Shown piece by piece: positions 1 to 5,082 of a DNA stretch of 6,488 bases. Both the position numbers and the translations under genes were made by a program. The stretch covers positions 1 to 6,488 of the forward strand of contig JAUXGI010000066.1 in the NCBI GenBank assembly GCA_030622295.1. The letters are read 5' to 3'. The stretch's first letter is position 1; every line of letters starts with the position of its first letter. The stretch comes from Planctomycetota bacterium. GTDB taxonomy: Bacteria; Planctomycetota; B129-G9. The notes under the pieces are model-generated. The model was not told the origin of the DNA. It made no database searches and saw nothing but the letters and a program-made list of their open reading frames with translations.

Positions 1-1
1 C

Positions 2-1651
2 ACCGAGGCAAAGATCCTGATGCTCCAGGAGGTGAACGCCAGCGCGACCCCGGAGACCCGTCGCAACGCGGCCATCGCCGTAGACGGCATGTTGAAGGTG
101 GCAATCAGCATAGCGAACCGCAAGTACGGCAACACGTACCTTTTCGGCGGCGCGCAGACGCGCACGGCGCCCTTTGAACTCCTGAGCGGCGCGGTGGCCT
201 ACACGGGCGATGAGATTGAATTATTCACGAACGTCTCCGACGGCATCTCGATAGCGATAAACATGTCGGGCGCGGCGGCTTTCGGCGCGCTCTCAACGGA
301 AATACGCGGCAGCGCGGACCTGAACCCCATCATTACCCTGGAAACCAAACTGAGGGACCTGAGCGGCGGCGAGGGTGTCGCTCCCGGGTCCATCATGGTG
401 ACCGACGGCACCGACACGACATACATCGACCTCTCGTCCGCGGAAAGCATCGGCGACGTCGTGGACATAATCAACAACGACGCGGCGGGCATCGTGACCG
501 CGTCGATAAATGCCGCACAGGACGGGCTGGAACTGACCACGGGCCTGGGTCCGATAGGCGTGTACGAGGTTGACGGCGGGACCACCGCGGGAGACCTGGG
601 GATACGGCAGGAAACGGTTGTGCCGGGACCACTGGTCGGCGCGGACCTGGACCCGCTCGTGAAGGAGGCCACCGCCATTGCAGACCTGTTCGGAGGGGCC
701 GGTCTGACGAACCCGGCGGCGGACCTCACAATAAGCAACGGTACGAAGACGGCAACGATAAACTTCGCCGGCGCGACCACCGTGCAGGACATGCTGAACA
801 TAATCAACACCTGCGGCGCGGGCGTGACGGCGCGCATCAACGATTCGGGCACGGGCATTGACATCGTGTCAAATCTGAACGGCGCGCGCCTGTCCATTGA
901 AGACACCGGCGGCGCCACTGCGAGCGAACTGGGCCTGCTGATGGGCCTGGCAAGGACGAAACTCGCCGACCTGAACGACGGAATAGGCGTAAACACGGTC
1001 TACGGGGATGACTTGCGGATAACACGCAGCGACGGCGTGGTCGTCGAGGTTGACATCTCGGACGCAACAACAGTGCAGGACGTCATAGACCTGATTAACA
1101 ACGACTCGGAGAACACGGGCGGACTGCTTGTGGCAAGCGTTGCGGGCGCGGGCGACAGGCTGGCGCTCACAGACAGCAGCGGCGGTCCTGATGACCTTGT
1201 CGTGGAGAATATCAACGGCAGTTTTGCGGCGTCCAACCTGGGCGTCGAGGGAACCGTGGCGAACGGCCCTGCGCCGATGGTGATGACGGGAGAAGATTTG
1301 TCGCCCGCGGGCGTGCAGACCGAAAGCATATTCACGGCGCTTATCAGGCTGCGCGACGCACTGCTGGCCGACGACACGGATGCGATATCGCGCAGCGGCG
1401 GGATGATAGGAACCGCGCAGGAGCGCATGCTGAACTCCGTAGCGGAAGTCGGCACGCGCGAACAGAGGCTGGAGTTGACACAGAATCGGCTGGAGGATGA
1501 GAAGGTTCACCTGGAGAGACTGCTGTCGCATACTCTGGACGTGAACCTGGCTGAAACGATAACGAAATTTCAGAATGAGCAGATTGTCTATCAGGCCGGG
1601 CTGGCGACGGCGGCGGTGCTGTTGCAGAATTCTCTTCTGAATTTCCTGTGA
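2..1651 (+). CDS. flgL: FlgL, flagellar hook-filament junction protein, 5' end cut off by the window
   Basis: FlgL (HAP3) is secreted through the flagellar export apparatus and forms the junction layer between hook and filament. The reading frame is open to the left edge, so the true start and the N-terminal D0 helix lie outside; 549 residues are visible. The first visible stretch matches the FlgL N-terminal core: a helix with TRRNAAIAVDG and then YGNTYLFGGAQTRTAPF, the family's YlFgG..t..PF signature. The end (NLAETITKFQNEQIVYQAGL, then LLQNSLLNFL) is the flagellin-type C-terminal helix. Between them lie three related blocks of about 90 residues resembling Flagellin_IN (hook IN) motifs, each with a form of TTVQDVIDLIN. 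This makes the protein much longer than the roughly 317 residues of the enteric protein. The gene is first in the visible flgL-fliW-csrA-flagellin series; flgK probably lies upstream (inference). FliD also carries Flagellin_IN motifs, but the N-terminal signature and terminal helix favour FlgL. Confidence 0.9.
   Translation, partial: TEAKILMLQEVNASATPETRRNAAIAVDGMLKVAISIANRKYGNTYLFGGAQTRTAPFELLSGAVAYTGDEIELFTNVSDGISIAINMSGAAAFGALSTEIRGSADLNPIITLETKLRDLSGGEGVAPGSIMVTDGTDTTYIDLSSAESIGDVVDIINNDAAGIVTASINAAQDGLELTTGLGPIGVYEVDGGTTAGDLGIRQETVVPGPLVGADLDPLVKEATAIADLFGGAGLTNPAADLTISNGTKTATINFAGATTVQDMLNIINTCGAGVTARINDSGTGIDIVSNLNGARLSIEDTGGATASELGLLMGLARTKLADLNDGIGVNTVYGDDLRITRSDGVVVEVDISDATTVQDVIDLINNDSENTGGLLVASVAGAGDRLALTDSSGGPDDLVVENINGSFAASNLGVEGTVANGPAPMVMTGEDLSPAGVQTESIFTALIRLRDALLADDTDAISRSGGMIGTAQERMLNSVAEVGTREQRLELTQNRLEDEKVHLERLLSHTLDVNLAETITKFQNEQIVYQAGLATAAVLLQNSLLNFL
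347..1246 (+). repeat. Three Flagellin_IN-like repeats inside flgL
   Basis: Three diverged copies encode blocks at about 347-607, 677-937 and 959-1246. Each runs from a DL-G-G-GV/L segment, through a short beta segment with a DG or NG turn, to a (T/S)(T/I)xD(V/M)(V/L/I)(D/N)IIN-type helix and a final xLGI/xLGL/NLGV ending. The helix cores read SIGDVVDIINND, TVQDMLNIINTC and TVQDVIDLINND. Copies two and three are the most alike. They probably form surface-exposed domains on the junction ring, as the Flagellin_IN motif is thought to do in FliD and long flagellins (inference). Confidence 0.75.
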
Positions 1652-1662
1652 CCGGCGGCAGA

Positions 1663-1793
1663 TGTGGCGGAAGGCTGAACCCGTCCCGAGGAACAAGGGA
1701 GCCTTCCGGAGAGGAAGCAGGCATGGTCTGTGGAGGCCTGGAAACCTCCGCCACAAGGATTCGCAGTCAAAGACGGGTTGTATCAAGGAAGGC
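1663..1793 (+). promoter_or_regulatory. Structured fliW leader: three-way junction, possible pseudoknot and SD/anti-SD switch
   Basis: This untranslated stretch starts 12 nt after the flgL stop. P1 pairs 1663-1668 (TGTGGC) with 1750-1755 (GCCACA). P2 pairs 1669-1676 (GGAAGGCT) with 1700-1707 (AGCCTTCC). P3 pairs 1732-1736 (GGAGG) with 1745-1749 (CCTCC). All pairs are Watson-Crick, P1 runs directly into P2, and P3 runs directly into P1. The P2 loop bases 1678-1685 (AACCCGTC) are an exact complement of 1772-1779 (GACGGGTT). The fliW Shine-Dalgarno GGAAGGC (1787-1793) repeats the first strand of P2 exactly, so GCCTTCC (1701-1707) could pair with either. Nine GGA triplets lie between 1669 and 1789, some in loops or the junction. 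The pairings are read directly from sequence; a role as RNA switch for fliW-csrA is inference. I see no match to a riboswitch class I know and no promoter. Confidence 0.5.
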
Positions 1794-1796
1794 GAC

Positions 1797-2249
1797 ATGA
1801 AGATTCAGACGACACGTTTCGGGGAGTTAGAGGTCAGCAGCGGCGAAATCTACTATTTTCCCGAAGGATTGCTCGGATTCGGTTCGGTGAAGCGCTATTT
1901 CACGCTGGCCAATCCGACCGGCGGGCCTTTCGAATGGCTGCAGGCCGTGGAGCCCCCGAACCTGGCGTTCGTGGTGTGCGACCCGATAACCTTCAGTCCG
2001 GACTACCGGATTAAGGCCAAGAAGGAAGACCTGGAGTCGATTAAAATCGAGAGGGTCGAGGATGCCATCGTGAGGGTCATCCTGGTCATACCCAGGGGCC
2101 ATCCGGAGCGCATGACGGCCAACCTGCAGGGACCGATAGTGTTCAACGCGAAGTCCATGCTGGCCAAGCAACTGGTCCTGCCGGGGGATGAGTACACCAC
2201 GAGATACCGCGTTTTTCCCGAAGAAGCGCTTGCCGGCGAGAAAGCCTGA
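1797..2249 (+). CDS. fliW: FliW, flagellin-binding assembly factor and CsrA antagonist
   Basis: This 150-residue protein is the usual length for FliW. In the cytoplasm FliW binds the C-terminal region of unexported flagellin; when flagellin is secreted it is freed and binds CsrA, lifting CsrA repression of flagellin translation (known from B. subtilis). Family features run in order: an N-terminal FGELEV strand, YYFPEGLLGFG (FPeGLlGF signature, about residues 20-30), PFEWLQAVEPPNLAFVVCDP (about 43-62), a FSPDYRI segment, and MTANLQGPIVFNAKSMLAKQ (about 110-129). The ATG at 1797 is chosen because it has AAGGAAGG at 1785-1792 and begins with the typical MKI-T-RFG. The frame is open up to 1662, but those extra residues do not look like FliW and lie in the structured leader. 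The csrA start follows 14 bases after the stop, so the two are probably co-transcribed and translated together. Confidence 0.95.
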   Translation: MKIQTTRFGELEVSSGEIYYFPEGLLGFGSVKRYFTLANPTGGPFEWLQAVEPPNLAFVVCDPITFSPDYRIKAKKEDLESIKIERVEDAIVRVILVIPRGHPERMTANLQGPIVFNAKSMLAKQLVLPGDEYTTRYRVFPEEALAGEKA

Positions 2250-2263
2250 GGGAGGGGCCCGCA

Positions 2264-2506
2264 ATGTTAGTGCTGTCACGCCAGAAGAACGAAACGATAA
2301 TGATAGGCGACACGATAGAGATAACCATCGTGGATGTCAAGGGAGAGAAGGTGCGCGTGGGCATCAATGCCCCGCTGGAGATACCCGTCCATCGGAAAGA
2401 GATATACGACGCAATCAAGCGCGAAAACATAGAGGCGAGCACTATAGAAACCGAGCCGCTGGCTGCTGCGGCAGGACTGTTCAAGAAAGCCAAAAAGGGA
2501 AAATGA
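2264..2506 (+). CDS. csrA: CsrA, GGA-binding translational regulator (long C-terminal form)
   Basis: CsrA is a small dimeric RNA-binding protein that binds GGA motifs, often over ribosome sites. The 80 residues begin MLVLSRQKNETIMIGDTIEI, the canonical beta-1/beta-2 start with Leu4 and Arg6, and continue through VRVGINAPLEIPVHRKEIY, which contains the RNA-contacting Arg44. Asn55 falls in the helix ENIEAS; from memory, this position matters for FliW response in B. subtilis CsrA. A tail of about 19 residues extends beyond the 61-residue enteric protein and ends in a Lys-rich stretch; CsrA proteins that work with FliW commonly have such an extended C terminus. The Shine-Dalgarno GGAGG is at 2251-2255 with an 8-nt spacer. 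The likely main target is the flagellin mRNA just downstream, and possibly this operon's own fliW leader (inference). Confidence 0.97.
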   Translation: MLVLSRQKNETIMIGDTIEITIVDVKGEKVRVGINAPLEIPVHRKEIYDAIKRENIEASTIETEPLAAAAGLFKKAKKGK

Positions 2507-2663
2507 GCAAGATGACCGGAGAGTTGGAGGTTTTACATACATTGTTCTTTTTACGTTTTCTTTAACTCGCGAATGGGACGATTAGTCCGCCTCGACCGGA
2601 AGGCGAAGATGCCGAAGTCGCGCGGACCGACCGGAAAAATCGAGCATTCAAGGAGGGAAAGCC
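2507..2663 (+). promoter_or_regulatory. Flagellin leader with multiple candidate CsrA sites
   Basis: This is the 157-nt gap between csrA and flagellin. The seven-mer GACCGGA occurs three times, at 2514-2520, 2594-2600 and 2629-2635. Eight GGA triplets are present. Two short hairpins present GGA in the loop: 2588-2592 with 2601-2605 (CGCCT/AGGCG, 8-nt loop) and 2617-2620 with 2628-2631 (GTCG/CGAC, 7-nt loop). The AT-rich island 2529-2567 is the likeliest place for a flagellin promoter, but I could not place convincing boxes. No intrinsic terminator for csrA is visible, so readthrough from fliW-csrA into flagellin is possible. CsrA control is inferred from motif content and gene context. Confidence 0.5.
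2646..2657 (+). promoter_or_regulatory. Candidate CsrA site overlapping the flagellin Shine-Dalgarno
   Basis: The twelve bases ATTCAAGGAGGG match the CsrA SELEX consensus RUACARGGAUGU at 9 of 12 positions, including the whole CARGGA core. They contain the flagellin Shine-Dalgarno AGGAGG (2651-2656), which lies 7 nt before the ATG. TTC/GAA at 2647-2649 and 2657-2659 could form a weak 3-bp stem with the Shine-Dalgarno in the loop. CsrA bound here would block translation, as in the B. subtilis hag leader. Confidence 0.5.
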
Positions 2664-4130
2664 ATGGGTTTGCGCATCAATACCAACATAGCGGCGGTTA
2701 CTGCGCTTCGTAACCTCTCGAAAACCGACAAACAACAGTTGAGATCCCTGGAGAGGCTCTCCACGGGATTGCGGATTAATCGCGCAAGCGATGACCCTTC
2801 CGGACTGGTTATCTCGGAGCAGTTGCGCGCCGAGATAGGCAGCCTGCGCCAGGCCGTTGAGAACAGCGAGTTCGCGTCCAACCTTATAGGCACGACGGAA
2901 GCCGCGTTAAGCGAGATGAGCGGATTACTGACGCGCATACGCCAGTCGGCCATATTCGCGCTGAATACCGGCGGCACCTCGCGCGAGCAGGTGGCGGCGG
3001 AGCAGGACTCCGTTGACAGCGCGATAGCCGCCATAGAGCGCATCGCCGACACGACGCGCTTCGCCTCAACGCAACTGCTCAACGGCGCCAGCGGCTTCCG
3101 AATCCTCTCCCAGGATACCGGGCTGCTGGAGGTCAATCCGATAAGCCTGGTATTTGACCCGACCAGCGCCAGCACCACCTACAACGTCAACGTGACGAGT
3201 CCGGGCACACAGGCCAGCATACTGGCCAGCGGCGGCACGGGCACGGTCGCTTCCGGCGGGTCGGTGACGCTGCGCCTGACCGGGCCGCTGGGGACGGAAG
3301 ACATTGTGCTTGCCACCGGAGCGGACGTCGCCGATTTCGCCAACGCCGTCAACCTGCTGCGAGGCAGTACCGGCATATATGCCAGCGGTTCGCACATATA
3401 CAGCGAGTCGTTCGGTTCCGGCATCAGAATCAGCCTGGAGCAGATAGGCGGTACCGGCACTTTCACAGGGGCCGGCGGAGCAATTAGCGGCATCGGCGAC
3501 AAGGTTACCGCCTCCGGTTCCGACGCCGTCGCCAACCTCGACGGCGCACAGTTCTCCGCTGACGGCAATATACTCAGCGTGACCTCGACGATGTTTGTCG
3601 GAAGCATCGAGTTGACGTCGAACTACGGCGCCCCGGGGGACTACCCGCAGGCGTTTCAGTTCACGGTGGAGCGTTCCGGACTGCTGTTCCAGTTGAATAC
3701 GGAGGAGACGGTGGGCGACCAGCACATAATCGGCCTGCCGAACGTGACGACCGCCTTCCTCGGTACCGAAGAGCGCACCATCGGCGGCAAGACAATCGGC
3801 GGATTCCTGAACAGCATCCGTGCCGGGGGAGCAAACGATTTGTTCAACAATCCCGGTAACGTCGTGAGCATCGTTGACGCGGCAATCAGCGATATCTCAA
3901 ACGTGCGGGCATACCTCGGTGCGTTCGTGAACGATACCATCGAGCCCAATATTGCGTCTTTGAACATTGCTATCGAGAATCTCGTGGCGTCCGAGTCCGA
4001 GATACGCGACCTCGACTTCGCCAGCGAGACGGCCGCGTTCACGCGCGCACAGATTCTCTTCCAGGCGGGCACCAGTGTGCTGGCCCAGGCCAACCTCATC
4101 CCGCAGGCAATATTGAGACTGATTCAGTAG
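2664..4130 (+). CDS. fliC: Flagellin, major filament protein
   Basis: The 488-residue protein polymerises into the flagellar filament outside the cell after export as an unfolded chain. Residues 1-145 are the conserved N-terminal D0/D1 domain (MGLRINTNIAA, then RLSTGLRINRASDDPSGLVI, ending TRFASTQLLNG). Residues from about 404 to 488 are the C-terminal D1/D0 domain (VRAYLGAF, then NLVASESEIRDLDFASETA and LAQANLIPQAILRLIQ). Between them lies about 255 residues of Gly/Thr/Ser-rich variable sequence that should form outer D2/D3 domains; it includes a GLPNVTTAFLG segment also seen in other long flagellins. In the segment aligning with the TLR5-contact helix of enteric flagellin, both arginines are present (R91, R93) but the leucine is Ser95, so weaker TLR5 recognition is possible (inference). 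The start has AGGAGG 7 nt upstream. The gene is preceded by a CsrA-site-rich leader and followed by a perfect inverted repeat. Confidence 0.97.
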   Translation: MGLRINTNIAAVTALRNLSKTDKQQLRSLERLSTGLRINRASDDPSGLVISEQLRAEIGSLRQAVENSEFASNLIGTTEAALSEMSGLLTRIRQSAIFALNTGGTSREQVAAEQDSVDSAIAAIERIADTTRFASTQLLNGASGFRILSQDTGLLEVNPISLVFDPTSASTTYNVNVTSPGTQASILASGGTGTVASGGSVTLRLTGPLGTEDIVLATGADVADFANAVNLLRGSTGIYASGSHIYSESFGSGIRISLEQIGGTGTFTGAGGAISGIGDKVTASGSDAVANLDGAQFSADGNILSVTSTMFVGSIELTSNYGAPGDYPQAFQFTVERSGLLFQLNTEETVGDQHIIGLPNVTTAFLGTEERTIGGKTIGGFLNSIRAGGANDLFNNPGNVVSIVDAAISDISNVRAYLGAFVNDTIEPNIASLNIAIENLVASESEIRDLDFASETAAFTRAQILFQAGTSVLAQANLIPQAILRLIQ

Positions 4131-4181
4131 CGGCACGTGAGGTCGAGAACGAGGAATTGAACGGCTTGCTTACGCCGCCTG

Positions 4182-4216
4182 TAACAGCAAAAGGGGTCTG
4201 TCCCCTTTTGCTGTTA
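4182..4216 (+). terminator. Perfect 15-bp inverted repeat, probable flagellin terminator
   Basis: The arms 4182-4196 (TAACAGCAAAAGGGG) and 4202-4216 are exact reverse complements around the 5-nt loop TCTGT, 52 nt after the flagellin stop. The AAAAGGGG/CCCCTTTT core gives a short GC stem followed by T residues in both directions, so it could terminate transcription either way, though the pairing continues past the T run. The motif resembles short palindromes scattered through some environmental genomes, so it may also be a repeat-family member (from memory, not verified). Confidence 0.65.
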
Positions 4217-4232
4217 TCGTTTGCCGATGTCG

Positions 4233-4260
4233 TTGCAAAGAGAGCGGAATCGGTTATACT
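4233..4260 (+). promoter_or_regulatory. Sigma-70-type promoter of tRNA-Pro
   Basis: A -35 box TTGCAA (4233-4238) is separated by 16 nt from the -10 box TATACT (4255-4260). Predicted transcription would start near 4267, about 27 nt before the mature tRNA. TGCTGA (4260-4265) and TCAGCA (4281-4286) could form a hairpin at the start of the precursor leader. Confidence 0.7.
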
Positions 4261-4293
4261 GCTGATATTCAGAAACGTTTTCAGCATCACAAT

Positions 4294-4371
4294 CGGGGCG
4301 TAGCTCAGGCTGGTTAGAGTGCTTGCTTTGGGAGCAAGATGTCGCCGGTTCGAATCCGCCCGCCCCGACCA
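4294..4371 (+). tRNA. tRNA-Pro, anticodon UGG
   Basis: The cloverleaf reads as follows. The acceptor CGGGGCG (4294-4300) pairs perfectly with CGCCCCG (4361-4367). The D stem GCTC/GAGT has one G-T pair. The anticodon stem CTTGC (4322-4326) pairs with GCAAG (4334-4338), enclosing loop TTTGGGA with anticodon TGG at 4329-4331. The variable loop is ATGTC and the T loop is TTCGAAT. The discriminator is A and CCA is encoded at 4369-4371. C1-G72, A73 and G37 fit bacterial proline tRNA. One pair in the T stem (50-64) is a C-C mismatch, at 4345 and 4359. The UGG tRNA usually reads most or all CCN codons. It has its own promoter and terminator, so it is a single-gene unit. Confidence 0.95.
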
Positions 4372-4422
4372 TTCCTGGTGGACGTCTCAATGTAATCGGG
4401 ACCGCCCGGGCGACGAAAACAC

Positions 4423-4451
4423 AAAGGCACTTGCGACGCGAGTGCCTTTTT
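4423..4451 (+). terminator. Intrinsic terminator after tRNA-Pro
   Basis: AAAGGCACT (4423-4431) pairs with AGTGCCTTT (4441-4449). The stem extends inward by a T-G and two GC pairs (4432-4434 with 4438-4440), leaving a 3-nt loop, and ends in five T residues (4447-4451). On the minus strand the far side reads CCTTTGTGTTTT, so it may also stop transcription coming from the convergent Rrf2 gene. Confidence 0.85.
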
Positions 4452-4569
4452 CGCCGGGATGTCCATCGCCCGCCTGGACGTGCACGCTTGTCTGATGCAA
4501 CGGCCTCGCGGGGCGTCGCGCGTTATCCATCAGGCCGAAACATTTGCGGCCGAAAGGACGCACGCGAGC

Positions 4570-4584
4570 GCGCCGGAGCGGCGC
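4570..4584 (-). terminator. GC hairpin after the Rrf2 gene, possible weak terminator
   Basis: GCGCCG and CGGCGC form a perfect 6-bp stem with a 3-nt loop, 8 nt beyond the Rrf2 stop codon. There is no T run after it, so it is not a classic intrinsic terminator and may instead protect the mRNA end. The surrounding 4452-4592 stretch shows no gene on either strand that I can support. Confidence 0.35.
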
Positions 4585-4592
4585 TTCGCCTC

Positions 4593-4991
4593 TCAGTCCC
4601 GGTCAATGGCCTTGGCGAGATCCGCGACGGTGAGGCCGGCCAGCCGTTTGCGGCTCGGCTCTGCGCACCAGCGTAGCATCTCGACAACCTTGCCGGGACC
4701 CTCATCCGCTGTTTGCCGCGTCGTTGCCTCTCTCGGCCCGCCGAATAATTCGACAACCTCAAGAAGCGTTATGTCGCGAGGCCTCCGCGCCAGACAATAC
4801 CCCCCATGTGGGCCCATGACAGTGCTGAGAAATCCGACACGGGCCAGTTGTTGGAGGACCTTGCTCAGATATGTTGGCGATGCCTTTACGACCGAGGCGA
4901 TGTCCCTCAAAGGAATGGGGGCGTTCCCGCTCATGCGCCCGATGTAACCCAGGCTGTCCAGTGCTATTAATAGAGTTCTGGAAAAATGCAT
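4593..4991 (-). CDS. Rrf2-family transcriptional regulator without the IscR-type cysteine triad
   Basis: Rrf2 proteins are dimeric winged-helix DNA-binding regulators (IscR, NsrR, CymR, RirA). The 132 residues show the family plan: helix 1 MHFSRTLLIALDSLGYIG, helix-turn-helix with IPLRDIASVVKASPTYLSKV (about 26-45), then LQQLARVGFLSTVMGPHGGY, whose GPHGGY wing is typical, and DITLLEVVELFGG (about 73-85). Only Cys66 and Cys109 are present, and the linker that holds three cysteines in IscR and NsrR has none, so a classic Fe-S sensor is unlikely; it may work like the clusterless CymR type (inference). The ATG at 4991 is preferred because GGGAAGGGA sits just upstream and family members begin at this helix; a GTG at 5021 would add ten residues of no family character. 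It lies downstream of the DUF362 gene on the same strand but has its own promoter. Confidence 0.9.
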   Translation of the reverse strand: MHFSRTLLIALDSLGYIGRMSGNAPIPLRDIASVVKASPTYLSKVLQQLARVGFLSTVMGPHGGYCLARRPRDITLLEVVELFGGPREATTRQTADEGPGKVVEMLRWCAEPSRKRLAGLTVADLAKAIDRD

Positions 4992-5082
4992 TGATCCCTT
5001 CCCACGTTTACACGAAGACACTATTTATGAGACCTTAATGTTGGCACTAACCCTTTCGGCCGTAGCCATGTATCCTTTCGTG

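Noticed and set aside
1663..1755. Degenerate tRNA gene in the fliW leader
   Set aside because: The closing helix and a T-arm-like GGAGG/CCTCC hairpin look tRNA-like, but there is no T-loop sequence, anticodon arm or CCA end.
1662..1796. N-terminal extension of FliW from an ATG at 1662
   Set aside because: The extra residues do not resemble FliW, there is no ribosome site near that ATG, and the segment forms the structured leader.
1652..1796. Known riboswitch or self-cleaving ribozyme in the fliW leader
   Set aside because: By eye I found no c-di-GMP, cobalamin or fluoride signature and no hammerhead core; only an Infernal search against Rfam could settle it.
199..1798. Long minus-strand open frames opposite flgL
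   Set aside because: They overlap a clear FlgL frame, are rich in Arg, Pro and Ser as expected of antisense frames in GC-rich DNA, and show no family motif.
2562..2584. Sigma-28 promoter TTAA-N11-GACGATTA before flagellin
   Set aside because: The spacing is 11 rather than about 15 nt and both boxes deviate from TAAA and GCCGATAA.
3066..4136. Minus-strand open frames opposite flagellin
   Set aside because: Antisense shadows of a well-supported gene with no ribosome site or recognisable domain.
4459..4947. Plus-strand open frame opposite the Rrf2 gene
   Set aside because: The minus-strand frame has a complete Rrf2 winged-helix plan, a promoter and a ribosome site; this frame has none.
4992..5021. 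GTG start for the Rrf2 gene at 5021
   Set aside because: The ATG at 4991 has a better-placed GGGAAGGGA and matches the usual family N terminus.
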